NCBI RefSeq assembly: GCF_014904695.1
Contig: NZ_JACXXN010000037.1
Location: forward strand, 1 to 53,030
Direction: 5' to 3'
Length of the DNA: 53,030 bases
DNA from: Nostoc sp. MG11
Lineage (GTDB): Bacteria > Cyanobacteriota > Cyanobacteriia > Cyanobacteriales > Nostocaceae
The notes under the pieces were generated by a model. The model did not search any database and was not told the origin of the DNA. It saw only the letters and a list, made by a program, of their open reading frames with translations. Of this stretch, positions 35,729-45,690 are shown piece by piece; positions within the stretch are counted from its first letter, which is position 1; the number at the start of each line of letters is the position of its first letter. The translations under genes and the position numbers were made by a program.

Positions 35729-36289
35729 GTGAAAAAATTTACGTCTACATTTTGGCTCCAAAGACCAATTCATTGGAGCCTGGTTTTTAGCTTGATAAGT
35801 TTACTTGTAGCTTGTAATTCTAATGATATTCCTGTAGGGCCTACTTCCCTCAACAGTCGCTACACCGAGGAGCAACCTGCTTTGAGTGGAAATGGGCGCT
35901 TTTTAGCGTTTGTATCTAATCGAAATGGTAATCATCAACTGCTGGTGTACAACTTGGAGGAGCAAAGGTTGATTCGTATACAGGGCTTAAATCGACCGGA
36001 AACAATTGCTGAAAGTCCAAGTTTGAGCTATACCGGGCGTTACATTACTTATATTACTAGTGACCAAGGTAGACCAGTAGTGGCGCTTTATGATCGCGCT
36101 ATGCAACAGTCGCAAATCCTCACTCCAACCTATCGCGGCTGGGTAAGAAAACCTAATATCAGCCCAGATGGACGTTATGTTGTCTTTGAAACCGCTAGCC
36201 GTGGTCAGTGGGATATTGAAGTACTAGACCGGGGGCCGAATATAGAGTTAGATATTCCTAACGGTGCAACCGTTGGTTCGCCTCCGTAG
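35729..36289 (+). CDS. TolB-like beta-propeller lipoprotein (first copy)
   Basis: From a GTG start this 186-residue protein has a signal sequence ending in the lipobox-like LLVAC, so Cys lipidation is likely. Three TolB/PD40-type repeats follow, each ending in a blade with (S/T)(G/P)(N/D)GR(F/Y)(L/I/V)(A/T/V)F: LSGNGRFLAFVSNRNGNHQL, LSYTGRYITYITSDQGRPVV and ISPDGRYVVFETASRGQWDI. Full TolB propellers have six blades, so this half-length form may oligomerise. It lies 47 nt after ycf66. Confidence 0.75.
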   Translation: MKKFTSTFWLQRPIHWSLVFSLISLLVACNSNDIPVGPTSLNSRYTEEQPALSGNGRFLAFVSNRNGNHQLLVYNLEEQRLIRIQGLNRPETIAESPSLSYTGRYITYITSDQGRPVVALYDRAMQQSQILTPTYRGWVRKPNISPDGRYVVFETASRGQWDIEVLDRGPNIELDIPNGATVGSPP

Positions 36290-36372
36290 GGGAGCAGAGA
36301 GAGGAGTAGAGGAGCGGGGCGTAGCTCATTGCGAATTAGTTTGACTCTTGACTTTTGACTGATGATTGATAT

Positions 36373-36897
36373 ATGAAACCCGTTATTTTTATACCTGTAT
36401 TTATATGCTCAGGCTTTTTGACTGGATGTTTTGGCTATCCTCGCCTGTTGAATTATCCCTTTGATCCAGGAGGTAGGGGTCTTAACAGTTTAGCTTCGGA
36501 ATTAGAACCTCAAATTTCTAGGAGATACATTGTTTTTATTTCCGACCGGCGGGGTAGTCAAGATGTTTATATGTTTGATACGATAACTCGTAATTTGGTT
36601 GATTTGCCAGGTTTAAACTCCTTGGATACGATCGCAACTCATCCTAGTGTTTCCGAAAATGGTCGTTACATTGTGTTTGCTGCTAGTCGTCAAGGGCGAT
36701 CGGCTATTTTTCTTTACGACCAGGAAACACGCCAGTCACGGAATTTGACTACTAATCTGCAAGCAGAAGTTCGCAACCCTGCAATTAGCGCTGATGGTAA
36801 TAGGATTGCTTTTGAATCCACTAACAATGGGCAGTGGGATATTTTAGTGTATAACCGTTCTGGACAACCGTTAAACATACCTCAAGAACCGCGTTGA
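36373..36897 (+). CDS. TolB-like beta-propeller lipoprotein (second copy)
   Basis: This 174-residue paralogue of the preceding gene has a signal peptide with lipobox LTGC (residues 16-19) and three PD40-type blades: YIVFISDRRGSQDVYMFDT, VSENGRYIVFAASRQGRSAI and ISADGNRIAFESTNNGQWDI. The blades match the upstream copy in order (QWDI ends both). It starts 83 nt after the first copy and is probably co-transcribed. The role is probably envelope-associated, though TolB homology alone does not show it. Confidence 0.75.
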   Translation: MKPVIFIPVFICSGFLTGCFGYPRLLNYPFDPGGRGLNSLASELEPQISRRYIVFISDRRGSQDVYMFDTITRNLVDLPGLNSLDTIATHPSVSENGRYIVFAASRQGRSAIFLYDQETRQSRNLTTNLQAEVRNPAISADGNRIAFESTNNGQWDILVYNRSGQPLNIPQEPR

Positions 36898-36978
36898 AGA
36901 TGAGGACTGGTGAATGGTGACTGGTGACTGGAGAAGAGTTCCCAATACTTAAAATATTCAACCTTGAAGACACAATAC

Positions 36979-37992
36979 CTAATCCCTAGTCCCCAGTCCC
37001 TTTTCTTGTTGCACAGATTCGATTAGCGATCGCACTTGTTGCGTTCCTTGGGAAGGTTCAAATGACATGGGAAATTTACCCCGACATAACATCCTGAAAC
37101 CTAAAGGTGCAAGACTAAGTAATCCTTTGAGATCTCGAAAATAGTTACCGACAACTTGTAAACCAAATTGACGTTCATCAATCCAACCACCTTCTTTAAC
37201 TAAGTCTACCAATACTTTCCGGTGGCGAATTGTGCGACTGTCATCAGCTTGTTTGTGCGTGAGAATTTCTTGTTTAATTTTAGTGATTTGTTCTAGTGGT
37301 GCAACTTCCATTGGACAAACTGAGTCACAGTACAAACAACGAGTGCAACCCCACACTCCTTTAGTACCTTCGTTGTAGCTTTCTAAGCGATTTTCAGTGT
37401 CGCTATCGCGAGAGTCTGCTACCATGCGGTAGGCTTTGGCAAGGGCGTGGGGGCCAACGAAATCTGGATTTACTTCACGGGCATTGCATTCAGAGTAGCA
37501 AGCACCGCACATAATACAGTTACCAGTTTGATCGAGTTGCGATCGCTCTAGTGGTGTTTGCAAAAACTCCTTTTCTGGCACTTGTCGCGCAGCTGTACTC
37601 ACATAAGGAGCTACTGCTTCTAAATTATTCCAAAAACTGCTCATATCCACGACCAAATCTTTGATCACGGGCATATTACCTAAAGGAGCCACTGTGATTT
37701 CTGGAATGTCACTTACTTTACTTGCTAATGATGGTATCTGTTGTAATCTAGCAAGTTCACTGCCAATATTTTCCTTGCAAGCTAAAGCTGAACGCCCATT
37801 GATTCGCATAGCACAGCTACCACAAATCGTATTGCGACAATTTTTGCGAAACGCTAATGTTCCATCTTGCTCCCACTTAATCCGATTGAGACAATCTAGG
37901 ATTGTATTGCCAGATTCGGTCTCTAAAAGGTAAGTTTGCACAACAGGAGAGGAATTTTCTTGTTGCCGAATGACCTTAAAAATAACTTCCAT
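36979..37992 (-). CDS. sdhB: Succinate dehydrogenase/fumarate reductase iron-sulfur subunit
   Basis: From the ATG at 37992 the product is 337 residues. An upstream in-frame ATG at 38103 would add 37 residues with no family counterpart. The N-terminal ferredoxin domain has CRNTICGSCAMRINGRSALAC for the [2Fe-2S] centre. The C-terminal domain has CIMCGACYSEC and CTRCLYCDSVCP for the [4Fe-4S] and [3Fe-4S] centres. It passes electrons from SdhA to quinone in the thylakoid membrane. sdhA is not adjacent, as in other cyanobacteria. Confidence 0.93.
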   Translation of the reverse strand: MEVIFKVIRQQENSSPVVQTYLLETESGNTILDCLNRIKWEQDGTLAFRKNCRNTICGSCAMRINGRSALACKENIGSELARLQQIPSLASKVSDIPEITVAPLGNMPVIKDLVVDMSSFWNNLEAVAPYVSTAARQVPEKEFLQTPLERSQLDQTGNCIMCGACYSECNAREVNPDFVGPHALAKAYRMVADSRDSDTENRLESYNEGTKGVWGCTRCLYCDSVCPMEVAPLEQITKIKQEILTHKQADDSRTIRHRKVLVDLVKEGGWIDERQFGLQVVGNYFRDLKGLLSLAPLGFRMLCRGKFPMSFEPSQGTQQVRSLIESVQQEKGLGTRD

Positions 37993-39422
37993 TACTACCA
38001 ACCAAAGTCTTAAAATTTCCTCATCTGCCCTAGAGATCACGAGTAAAGGCAGATGATTGTGAAAAAATGAGTGATACTCTACTCTGTGTTGCCCTTTATT
38101 CAATGCCAGGTTTTAATAGGCTGATGAAAAGGCTACTGATTCTAATTTAAGGATAACCATTAAAATTTTAGTTGTAATAGCGCAGTAGGCAACATTTATC
38201 TCAAGCTCTACACCCAAAAACCAAAGAGGTTATTGTGGTTTCGCATTTAATTTACATGTTTGAGAGTGTATCGAAGAGAGACTTCATCTGTAGCCAGACT
38301 TGTATTCATCCCCGAATTAGCGAAAATATTTAAATTAAATACATATATTAGGTTATCACTGCATCTTGATGTCAACTTGAGTTTAGCAGCCCTGGCAGTA
38401 AAAATCTCTTAAGCTGTGGCGAATCAGGAGTTTTTTGGTTATATAGAAGTGTTAAAGCGGATATTAACATCTAGTGGTGGCAATAAAGCACCAGGCATAT
38501 ATAGGAAGATTTATTCTTCCCATAGATGGACGTGCAGAATTGTCTGACTGCTTTCAAATAAAAGTTCTTGCGCTGGGAACCCCGGATGCGTGAGACTTTT
38601 CGCTTTTTGTCTACTCTCAATCAAGAAAATCTTGGATTTAACTCATTGGACAAAACTACTCGTCTAAATTAGATGAACTTTTATAAAAGCCATCCCACAA
38701 TACTCACTAGGCAATGCAGCGGGAGGAAAATCCTCACCACTTTTTCCCTTCTTAAGTCCAGGGATTTAGATAAAATTTTATCTACAACTTTAATTCAAAA
38801 TTAAACAACAATTTTGCTATTATTAGTCCATGCTAGTATTTAATATAAAATTACGAAGTAGCAAAACCAGAATCAATAGCCGCGCTTATGCGGCTACTAC
38901 TGCTTTGTTGATTCGTAGTGTAGAGACAAGAAAATTCATGTCTCTACTGGCAGAACAAAAGGGTGTATGCCCGTAGTACCCTATTCAAATACTATGCTGT
39001 CCTAAGCTTGAGAGGACGAGTAGGGAAAAATCTACAATTTTAGGGCAAGAAAGGCAAGCACTAAAAGTGAAAAACCTGCAATTGCTTGGGTCTAAGACTT
39101 ATTTGTAGTAGAACTCATCCAATTCGTAAAGGTGGCTTCAAGTTACGCCGCTACAGTAGCGCCAAAAGAGAAAATAATTTAATTTCCGATGGCGAATGAT
39201 GGTTAAAAGTGCCGTAAAATCACCGAAATAAATGTCTGTGATAACTTTGACTTCTAATCTATTGTGGGCAACCATAATAGAGGTGCTTGTGTCTTCTATC
39301 AGCAGGAATTAACCCTTCACCCTAGGGTTACGATAAGCTCTATGCAAATGCTAAAAAGCCAAATACTGGCATGAAACGACATTGTTTATCAGTTTGGAGA
39401 GAGTAAGGAAAACTTGAGCATA
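37993..39422. other. 1.4 kb gene-free region before the cyAbrB gene
   Basis: No frame with family resemblance is visible. The region holds several hairpins: GGAAGATTTATTCTTCC near 38501, GAGGAAAATCCTC near 38723, AGCCGCGCTTATGCGGCT near 38878, and GTAGAGACA (38920-38928) with TGTCTCTAC (38939-38947). A GGAGAGAGTAAGGA stretch before 39413 gives ribosome binding for the next gene. Its length makes a leader transcript or small RNA plausible, but none can be named. Confidence 0.5.
38920..38947. repeat. 9-bp inverted repeat
   Basis: GTAGAGACA and TGTCTCTAC pair perfectly around a 10-nt loop. The arm sequence is of a type often dispersed in Nostoc genomes (GTAGAGACG...CGTCTCTAC). No T-tract follows. 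Confidence 0.6.
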
Positions 39423-39863
39423 ATGACTGAAACTGCAACTGCGCCATTAACCGGAAAAGCACTACTTGCTAAAGTAAAAGAACTTTCCACTTTACCACGA
39501 CGAGAAAGAGCCAAGCAGTGCGGCTATTACACTGTTACTAAGAATAACCAGGTTCGCGTCAATCTCACAGATTTTTATGACGCTTTACTATCGGCTAGAG
39601 GAATTCCTCTGAGTCCAGAAGCACCTAAAGATGGTCGGGGTCGTGAACCGACATATCGGGTTAGCGTTCATCAAAACGGTCAAATTGTAATTGGTGCCAC
39701 CTACACCAAAGCAATGGGCTTAAAGCCTGGAGATGAGTTTGAAATTAGACTAGGATACAAGCATATTCACTTGATTCAACTTGGTGAAAGTGATAAAAAA
39801 GAAACGTCACTGGATATAGACTCCGACGAATCAGACGAAGAAGATTTTGAAGAGGAGGAGTAA
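39423..39863 (+). CDS. calA: cyAbrB transcriptional regulator, CalA-type
   Basis: This 146-residue protein is a cyanobacterial AbrB-like regulator. The core includes LTGKALLAKVKELS, RRERAKQCGYYTVTKNNQVR, VNLTDFYDALLSARGI and the C-terminal AbrB-like strand YRVSVHQNGQIVIGATYTKA. A Glu/Asp-rich tail ends it. The ATG at 39423 gives the form known from Anabaena CalA. An in-frame TTG at 39414 lies closer to the AAGGA site and is possible. CalA-type proteins bind many promoters, including those for heterocyst development, hydrogenase and carbon/nitrogen metabolism. The long upstream gap suggests complex control. Confidence 0.88.
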   Translation: MTETATAPLTGKALLAKVKELSTLPRRERAKQCGYYTVTKNNQVRVNLTDFYDALLSARGIPLSPEAPKDGRGREPTYRVSVHQNGQIVIGATYTKAMGLKPGDEFEIRLGYKHIHLIQLGESDKKETSLDIDSDESDEEDFEEEE

Positions 39864-39879
39864 ATTTTTCTGATGGTAG

Positions 39880-39914
39880 GGATAAGTTAAAGGTGAATGC
39901 TTGATAACTTATCC
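39880..39914 (+). terminator. Possible hairpin after the cyAbrB gene
   Basis: GGATAAGTT (39880-39888) pairs perfectly with AACTTATCC (39906-39914) around a 17-nt loop, 17 nt after the stop. No T-run follows, so termination is uncertain. Confidence 0.45.
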
Positions 39915-40052
39915 TGACCTTTACAGGAAATGAATAGTTCTCTTTTAAAAATTTGTTTTAGTAGAAAATACGATTAGACCCCTTGCGGAATTCACAAATT
40001 TTAGTAGAGTCTTGATTAATAACCAAGAAATCTATTTTGCAAGAAGTCTATC

Positions 40053-40904
40053 GTGTTTTTTTTACCAACGTTTTTTGAATCTTTAATCAATACCTTGCTG
40101 GCATTTATAGAAAATGCACCAGCACTAGTCGTAGTAATGGTATTTTTCATTTTCTGGGTAGGGTGTTGGTTGCCAGTAGCAGTAATATCAGCATTTAAAC
40201 TCAATTGGCAACCCACTAAACCTTTAGAGCCAGAGCAAAAGTTGCCGTTACTCGTGTCGCTCTACTTATTAGCCCCTCTGAGTCTTTGGGGAATTAGTTG
40301 GCTAACTAATACGTCTTTCTCAAATTACGGTGTTGCCAATATTTCAATGCTAGGTTCTTTAGTACTAGGTTTTGGTTTGGGGGTACTGAGCCTAGCTATT
40401 GTTTTTAGTGGGCAATTTGGGCTGGGTTGGTGTTCTTTTCAATGGTCGAATGTCAAGTTAATACCACCTATCTTGCTACCGATTTTATTGATAGCGTTGT
40501 TAGTCGGTGGTATTGAAGAGTTGATTTTTCGTGGTTTCTTGTTCAGTGAATTAGCGCAGGATTACCCAATTTGGATAGCAGCAACAATTTCTAGTTTAAT
40601 TTTTGCTATTCTACACCTAGTTTGGGAGCGAAGCGAAACCATACCTCAAGTTCCTGGACTTTGGTTAATGGGAATGGTGCTGGTGTTAGCACGGTTTGTT
40701 GATCGCGGCAATTTGGGCTTAGCTTGGGGGTTGCACGCGGGATGGGTATGGGCGATCGCTACCATAGACACAGCAGAACTGGTTACTTACACTGCTAAAG
40801 TCTCCGAGTGGTTCACGGGGAAGAACAAAAAACCTCTGGCTGGCTTGGCAGGAATTATTTGTGTACTGGGAACTGGAGTAATTCTTTGGTTGTATTTAAT
40901 TTGA
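40053..40904 (+). CDS. CPBP family intramembrane metalloprotease
   Basis: This 283-residue membrane protein has about seven hydrophobic segments and the CAAX-protease-like (ABI/CPBP) motifs: EELIFRG with Glu155, Glu156 and Arg160, then FAILHL with a conserved His, and a final helix with LAWGLHAGW. These residues form the catalytic site in the Rce1 fold. Cyanobacterial members have roles in membrane proteolysis or bacteriocin self-immunity, and none is specified here. It starts at GTG with a weak ribosome-binding site. A shadow minus-strand frame at 40016 is rejected. Confidence 0.85.
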   Translation: MFFLPTFFESLINTLLAFIENAPALVVVMVFFIFWVGCWLPVAVISAFKLNWQPTKPLEPEQKLPLLVSLYLLAPLSLWGISWLTNTSFSNYGVANISMLGSLVLGFGLGVLSLAIVFSGQFGLGWCSFQWSNVKLIPPILLPILLIALLVGGIEELIFRGFLFSELAQDYPIWIAATISSLIFAILHLVWERSETIPQVPGLWLMGMVLVLARFVDRGNLGLAWGLHAGWVWAIATIDTAELVTYTAKVSEWFTGKNKKPLAGLAGIICVLGTGVILWLYLI

Positions 40905-41278
40905 CTTAGTGCATAGACGCCAGGTTATGGAAGTAGATGTAAAGCAGACTTAGGCTTTGTTCAGGCAGCTATCTGCACCCTAAAAGATGATGGTGATCGT
41001 TAACCGAACTGTATCGGTAATAGATTTATTGCAGGGATAGAGAAGCAATACACAATTAAGATATAAGGGTAAGGGTGCGTTAGTGATTACTTGACGCACC
41101 TCAGCTTAATTTACAATTAATGGCTAGTAGAGTATGGCGGAAACAAAGTTACTATTCAAAACAGCCTAAAAGCCTGGAATCAAAGGTTTTTGGATTTTGA
41201 GAGAAGTCAGAGCGGCTTGTCACTTGACATCTGAACTTCGGTAATTTTTAATTCCGCGTTCCCCGCAAGGTAGCAGTA
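40905..41278. other. Intergenic region with a 7-bp hairpin
   Basis: The only clear structure is GGTGCGT (41074-41080) with ACGCACC (41094-41100), a 7-bp stem and 13-nt loop of a repeat type common in Nostoc. No gene is visible. It separates two convergent genes, so it may act as a bidirectional end. Confidence 0.45.
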
Positions 41279-42400
41279 CTAGCCCCCAAAACCAGGAATT
41301 AAACGCTTCAAAGCGCGACCTGCAACATCGCCGTAGCGCAGTTCACCACACAGGATCTTACCCATAATCTGAGCACCGGAAGGGCGCTTGACACCAACTT
41401 TATAGCCAATACCAGGGAAGCGATAGAATGCTCCAGCTAATTTTTGTGCCCAAGCCATTTCACTGCCCCATTGTTCATTAATGGCATCGCTGTATTTTTC
41501 TAAAGCGTTAATATCACCAGAAAGAGCCTCATTAATGGCTCCAGCTGCAAGCAAACCACTAAAAATTGAAGGGCGAATGCCTTCTGCTGTCATGGGGTCA
41601 ACTACGCAAGCAGCTTCCCCAGCCAAAACTGCATTTTGAGTATGCAACTTTTGATTGCCATCCCACAGGCAAATTGGATGACCATACTGCTTACTAGTTT
41701 TGAAATCTACATTAAATGATTGGGCGTACTCATCCAAAATCTTTTTGAAGTCTTGGGGTTCGCCACCGATGAAAGTACCGACACCAATTGAATAACCATC
41801 AGCTTTTGGAAAATTCCAGATGTAGCCGTTTTTCACCAAGCCAAACTCGAAGTGAATTGTGGATTTGTCTTGCACAGCTGCAGGAACTTCTGCCTCTAAA
41901 GCTCCTGCTAAGCGGCGTTTGCGTTCTTTGAAGCCCAACCATTTTGCCATTGAGCCCTTGGCTCCATCAGCAGCGATTAAGTAGCGTCCTGTAACCGGGC
42001 CATTTGCTGTATTAACTTGCCAATAATCGCTTTTAAACTCAATACCAGTGACTTCCGTATTATCTTGCAGTTGGGCCCCTTGCTTTTGCGCTTGCTGCAC
42101 TAGGAAATGGTCAAAAACATCTCGTCGCACCATCCAAACTGGTTCTTTAGTGGCGATTTTCGCTTCTACGGGGTCGCCCAATTTCCAGGTAAAGCGCAGG
42201 GAGTCTGCTTTTAAAGAAATTGCTGGGCTAAAGTCGAAGTCAAACCATTGGGCGATCGCTGGCGATACACCACCACCACAAGGTTTATATCTTGGTAGGG
42301 ATTCTTTTTCTAAAACTAATACTGAACGACCCTGTTTGGCTAAATGATATGCAGCTGTTCCACCAGAGGGCCCAGCACCGATGATGATGCAGTCGTACAT
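41279..42400 (-). CDS. Geranylgeranyl-reductase-family FAD oxidoreductase
   Basis: This 373-residue flavoprotein has the dinucleotide-binding start IIIGAGPSGGTAAYHLA, the CGGGVSP motif, MVRRDVFDHFL, LIAADGAKGS and the FAD-binding GEAACVVDPMTAEGIRPS. These are the marks of the geranylgeranyl reductase family. It is shorter than and differs from the usual cyanobacterial ChlP start, so I do not call it ChlP. Substrates in the family include prenyl chains of chlorophyll, tocopherol or lipids. It is transcribed away from the 42.4-42.85 kb gap, after which frr and pyrH lie on the same strand. Confidence 0.82.
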   Translation of the reverse strand: MYDCIIIGAGPSGGTAAYHLAKQGRSVLVLEKESLPRYKPCGGGVSPAIAQWFDFDFSPAISLKADSLRFTWKLGDPVEAKIATKEPVWMVRRDVFDHFLVQQAQKQGAQLQDNTEVTGIEFKSDYWQVNTANGPVTGRYLIAADGAKGSMAKWLGFKERKRRLAGALEAEVPAAVQDKSTIHFEFGLVKNGYIWNFPKADGYSIGVGTFIGGEPQDFKKILDEYAQSFNVDFKTSKQYGHPICLWDGNQKLHTQNAVLAGEAACVVDPMTAEGIRPSIFSGLLAAGAINEALSGDINALEKYSDAINEQWGSEMAWAQKLAGAFYRFPGIGYKVGVKRPSGAQIMGKILCGELRYGDVAGRALKRLIPGFGG

Positions 42401-42850
42401 AGGGCTGAATTTTTGCTCCTGAATGAGTTGATCTTCCAGTGTATCTCTGTACTCTACAAAGATGTATCCTGACCAGACTTTAACTGATTTTAAAATTTAC
42501 TGCTGAAAATTCTATAGCATTCTGTTTTACTTAGTTAAATATTTAGCTATTTTTATAGTAAATATTTGGATGTAAAACCTCTGCTTTAATTAATTGAGAT
42601 TTAATTTAACTGGATTATTAGGCTTTTTTGCTTCAAATTTGCTTTTTATTGATCTTAATTTCCATCATTTATCTTATGTGATCGCTTCTACAATACAATT
42701 TCTTAGTTCGACTGTTTACAAATTTTTAAGTAAATGTTTGCGACTTTTTATAAACTTTTAGTAAATATCTTCAGAAAGTATAAAGGCTGAAATACTCAGT
42801 ACTTCAGCCTTTATAACTCGTACTATCCTTTGTATAGAAGTCTACACATT
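42401..42850. other. AT-rich intergenic region
   Basis: No gene is visible in 450 nt of strongly AT-rich sequence. It must hold the promoter of the reductase gene. Its distal end contains the frr terminator hairpin (42780-42814). Confidence 0.5.
42780..42814 (-). terminator. Hairpin terminator of pyrH-frr
   Basis: A perfect 12-bp stem (42780-42791 with 42803-42814) closes an 11-nt loop, 36 nt after the frr stop on the minus strand. The following bases (TACTTTCTG) carry only a weak T-tract, but stem strength and position favour termination. Confidence 0.7.
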
Positions 42851-43399
42851 TTAGACAGTTGTAATGTCTTTTTCTTTTTCTGCCAGCAATTCGTCTATTC
42901 TGGCGGTGTACTCGTTTGTTAGTTTTTGCAGTTTGTCTTGTTGATCTCGTGCTTCATCTTCCGAAATTTCAGCACTTTTTTCCTGTTTGCGAATGGAATC
43001 TATAACATCTCGACGGATGTTGCGAATAGCAACGCGACCTTCTTCGGCATACTTAGCAGCCATTTTGACGAATTCTTTACGACGATCGCTCGTCAAGGGC
43101 GGAATATTCAGCCGAATTACAGAACCGTCGTTGCTGGGGGTTAATCCTACATCTGACAGAGAAATCGCCTTTTCGACTATGTTTAAACTGCTGCGATCGT
43201 AGGGCTGAATCAAGATTGTCGTGGCATCTGGCGTGCTAATGTTTGCCAGTGACTTCAGAGACGTGGGCGAACCGTAGTAATCCACCAATACTTTATCTAG
43301 TAGACTCGCATTGGCGCGACCAGTGCGAATCGTGTTAAAAGCTCGCTGAGTTGCCTCAACGGTCTTTTGCATCGTAGTTTTTGCTTCAGCTAATTTCAC
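42851..43399 (-). CDS. frr: Ribosome recycling factor
   Basis: The GTG at 43397-43399 has GGGAGG 5 nt upstream and gives 182 residues, the standard RRF length. A longer reading starting at 43423 would lack this site. Features are the first coiled-coil helix ([25 protein letters not shown]), [18 protein letters not shown], and [18 protein letters not shown] splits post-termination ribosomes with EF-G. The start lies inside the 3' end of pyrH (14-nt overlap), so translation is likely coupled. Confidence 0.96.
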   Translation of the reverse strand: MKLAEAKTTMQKTVEATQRAFNTIRTGRANASLLDKVLVDYYGSPTSLKSLANISTPDATTILIQPYDRSSLNIVEKAISLSDVGLTPSNDGSVIRLNIPPLTSDRRKEFVKMAAKYAEEGRVAIRNIRRDVIDSIRKQEKSAEISEDEARDQQDKLQKLTNEYTARIDELLAEKEKDITTV

Positions 43400-44114
43400 A
43401 AGAACCTCCCACAAGAGTGCCAATGGATTCTCCCATGACTGCTCGGTGGATGTTACCTCGCACCGTTAAGTCAAATACAAGAATTGGGATATTATTTTCT
43501 TTACATAAGGCAATCGCAGTACTATCCATTACCCGCAAATCTTTAGCCAAAACGTGCGCGTAGGTGAGGCTGGTGAAACGTTTGGCGTCAGGATGAATAT
43601 GGGGATCAGCATCGTACACTCCGTCTACCTTGGTGGCTTTAAAAATCACTTCGGCATCAATTTCTGCTGCTCTTAAGGCAGCAGTGGTGTCTGTAGTAAA
43701 GAAGGGATTTCCAGATCCAGCACCAAAAATTACCACCCGTCCTTTTTCAAGATGACGGATGGCACGACGACGTATGTACGGTTCCGCTAATTCTTGCATA
43801 GCGATCGCGGTTTGCACCCGCGTCTGTACTCCTATTCGTTCCAGCGAATCTTGCAGCGTCATGGCATTCATTACCGTGGCAATCATCCCAATGTAGTCAG
43901 CGGTTGCCCTGTCCATCCCCGCCGACGCCGCTTTGACGCCACGAAAAATATTGCCGCCGCCAACGACGATGGCGATCTGAACGCCAGTGGCTACCACCTC
44001 TTCCACTTCTTGGGCTATTTCTTTCACCACTTCTGGATCAATACCATAGCCCATGTTGCCCATTAAGGCTTCACCGCTCAGTTTGAGTAAAACCCGTCGG
44101 TAATTCGTTCCCAT
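43386..44114 (-). CDS. pyrH: UMP kinase
   Basis: From the ATG at 44114 this is a 242-residue enzyme, the usual length. An in-frame ATG at 44153 would add 13 residues and is not typical of the family. UMP kinase phosphorylates UMP to UDP. Motifs are [55 protein letters not shown], and [13 protein letters not shown]. It is the first gene of the pyrH-frr pair. Confidence 0.96.
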   Translation of the reverse strand: MGTNYRRVLLKLSGEALMGNMGYGIDPEVVKEIAQEVEEVVATGVQIAIVVGGGNIFRGVKAASAGMDRATADYIGMIATVMNAMTLQDSLERIGVQTRVQTAIAMQELAEPYIRRRAIRHLEKGRVVIFGAGSGNPFFTTDTTAALRAAEIDAEVIFKATKVDGVYDADPHIHPDAKRFTSLTYAHVLAKDLRVMDSTAIALCKENNIPILVFDLTVRGNIHRAVMGESIGTLVGGSCEIS

Positions 44115-44185
44115 GAAGTTACGCTTTATCAAAAAAGTTGCAATTGCCTCCAATTTAAGATAACAGTTACGGGGACTATCTATGT

Positions 44186-44740
44186 CTAGTTACGCCAGAT
44201 CAATATAGAACCATTAGGTTCTGTCTGTGGTAAATGTATTTCTTGATCTTGAAACAGAGAGGCGATCGCGGTTCTCAGATAATCCTCTGCCTGAGCTGAT
44301 GGATTTTGACGATGAGCGGCAATTTGACCTTTGTAGCGCACTATACCGTTACTATCTATTAAGAAGGCCATTGGTGTTTTTGTAGCACCAAAGCTGCGAG
44401 TCACATCTTGAGTTGAATCCCACAGGTAGGGGAAGTTCAATTTATAACGCTCGGCAAAAGCTTTCATATTTTCAAAGCTTTCTCTAGGATCATGATTACC
44501 ATCACTACCATTCATGCCAATTAGCGTAAAGCCACTTTGAGCAAATTCCGCTTGAATATTTTTTAGGCTGTCTAGATACAACTGTACATAAGGACAGTGG
44601 TTGCATATGGAAACAACGCCGATTGCACGGAACTTGTTGAGATAACGGCTGAGATGATGTACTTGATTGTCAATTCCTGGCAGTTCAAAATCTGGTGCGT
44701 AGCCCCCAACAGGAGTACCAATTGCTTCTAGTATAGTCAT
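44186..44740 (-). CDS. Thioredoxin-fold redoxin
   Basis: This 184-residue protein has the AhpC/TSA-redoxin fold: [20 protein letters not shown], then [11 protein letters not shown] with Cys46 and Cys49 (CNHC motif), [29 protein letters not shown] (cis-Pro segment), and [16 protein letters not shown]. The CNHCPYV form is typical of a cyanobacterial group of unknown thiol targets. There is no signal peptide, so cytoplasmic action is expected. The stop of this gene lies about 70 nt from the pyrH start on the same strand, so co-transcription is possible. Confidence 0.88.
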   Translation of the reverse strand: MTILEAIGTPVGGYAPDFELPGIDNQVHHLSRYLNKFRAIGVVSICNHCPYVQLYLDSLKNIQAEFAQSGFTLIGMNGSDGNHDPRESFENMKAFAERYKLNFPYLWDSTQDVTRSFGATKTPMAFLIDSNGIVRYKGQIAAHRQNPSAQAEDYLRTAIASLFQDQEIHLPQTEPNGSILIWRN

Positions 44741-45029
44741 CTTCTCTGGCTCGAAGGAACTAAGGACAAAAAGAATAAGCTAATGTGTGTCCAATGTGTT
44801 TTAGCTTATTGTCAAATTTAGCGTCAGTTTCCAGATGCAAACCATCCCTTGGCCGATGCTTGATATCCAATAATTTTATAAATCAATTTGGCTACCGTAA
44901 ATTGTGAAACTACTGAATCTACTACTGATACTAATTCATCAGATTCTTGATGATATTTCTGTCTAATCTGGATGTTGAGTAATTGTCTGCGATCGCAACG
45001 CCGCTAGTTATTTTAATTAAGTCAGTTTT
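44741..45029. other. Intergenic region upstream of redoxin gene
   Basis: AT-rich with one HIP1-type octamer near 44991. No credible frame. It joins the decayed coding stretch beginning near 45030. Confidence 0.4.
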
Positions 45030-45305
45030 TTATTGACAAATCGCACGAGCATCAATTTGTATCGTTAATAAATCTATATCTCTAATTTGCTGTGTTACAC
45101 AAAACTGGTTGCGAATTGAGACTTCATCTTCATAGGGTAAGTTACTGACAGCATCAATTTGCCCAACTGTAAATATTCATTTATGTCGGCTTTACAATAT
45201 TCTTCTTGAATTGCCGTAGGAATACTGTATTGTCTAGTAATCTTCTACGTGCCAGGATACATCTAAAATAGTATTTAGACTGTTTTGGCATAACCATATA
45301 GACAG
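45030..45305 (-). pseudogene. Decayed coding sequence, unknown family
   Basis: On the minus strand, three consecutive protein-like stretches lie in different frames. The first ends DVSWHVEDY at a stop. The second reads IPTAIQEEYCKADINEYLQLG. The third reads QIDAVSNLPYEDEVSIRNQF and on to IQIDARAICQ, then a stop at 45030-45032. Shifting frames at two points joins them into one acidic protein tail, which is the mark of an indel-broken gene. The 83-codon frame at 45181-45432 overlaps it but has no such continuity. No family recognised. Confidence 0.35.
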
Positions 45306-45690
45306 TTATTGCTACATACTCAATAAGCAGTATTACCAAATATAAAGTATCAGAAGTAGCAGCAACATCTAAGTCTAAGCATGGCATCACAAGATTAGAA
45401 ATTTGTGCCAACATGGCATAAACCTGGCTCAAATTACAGGAATTGTGATTCCTAATATTGACATAATCTCAGAGAATAGATGAAAATCCATACTGGATTA
45501 AACTGTTAGCTATATGCTGGTGCTAACCGCCTAGATACTATCGGGGAGGATGTCTAATAATATCCAGAGAGTGAACTACTTATGATTTTAAAGTTTTAAC
45601 AAATTTCATCAAAATAAAAACAGTGATGCTTAAAGCAACTCACTCAAGTCCAAGCCTCTTATTCATAACATTGTATTCATCAAATTCCTC

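Noticed and set aside
45181-45432. 83-codon minus-strand frame with hydrophobic segments
   Set aside because: It crosses the decayed stretch in a single frame that lacks the continuity of the neighbouring segments. No ribosome-binding site or family.
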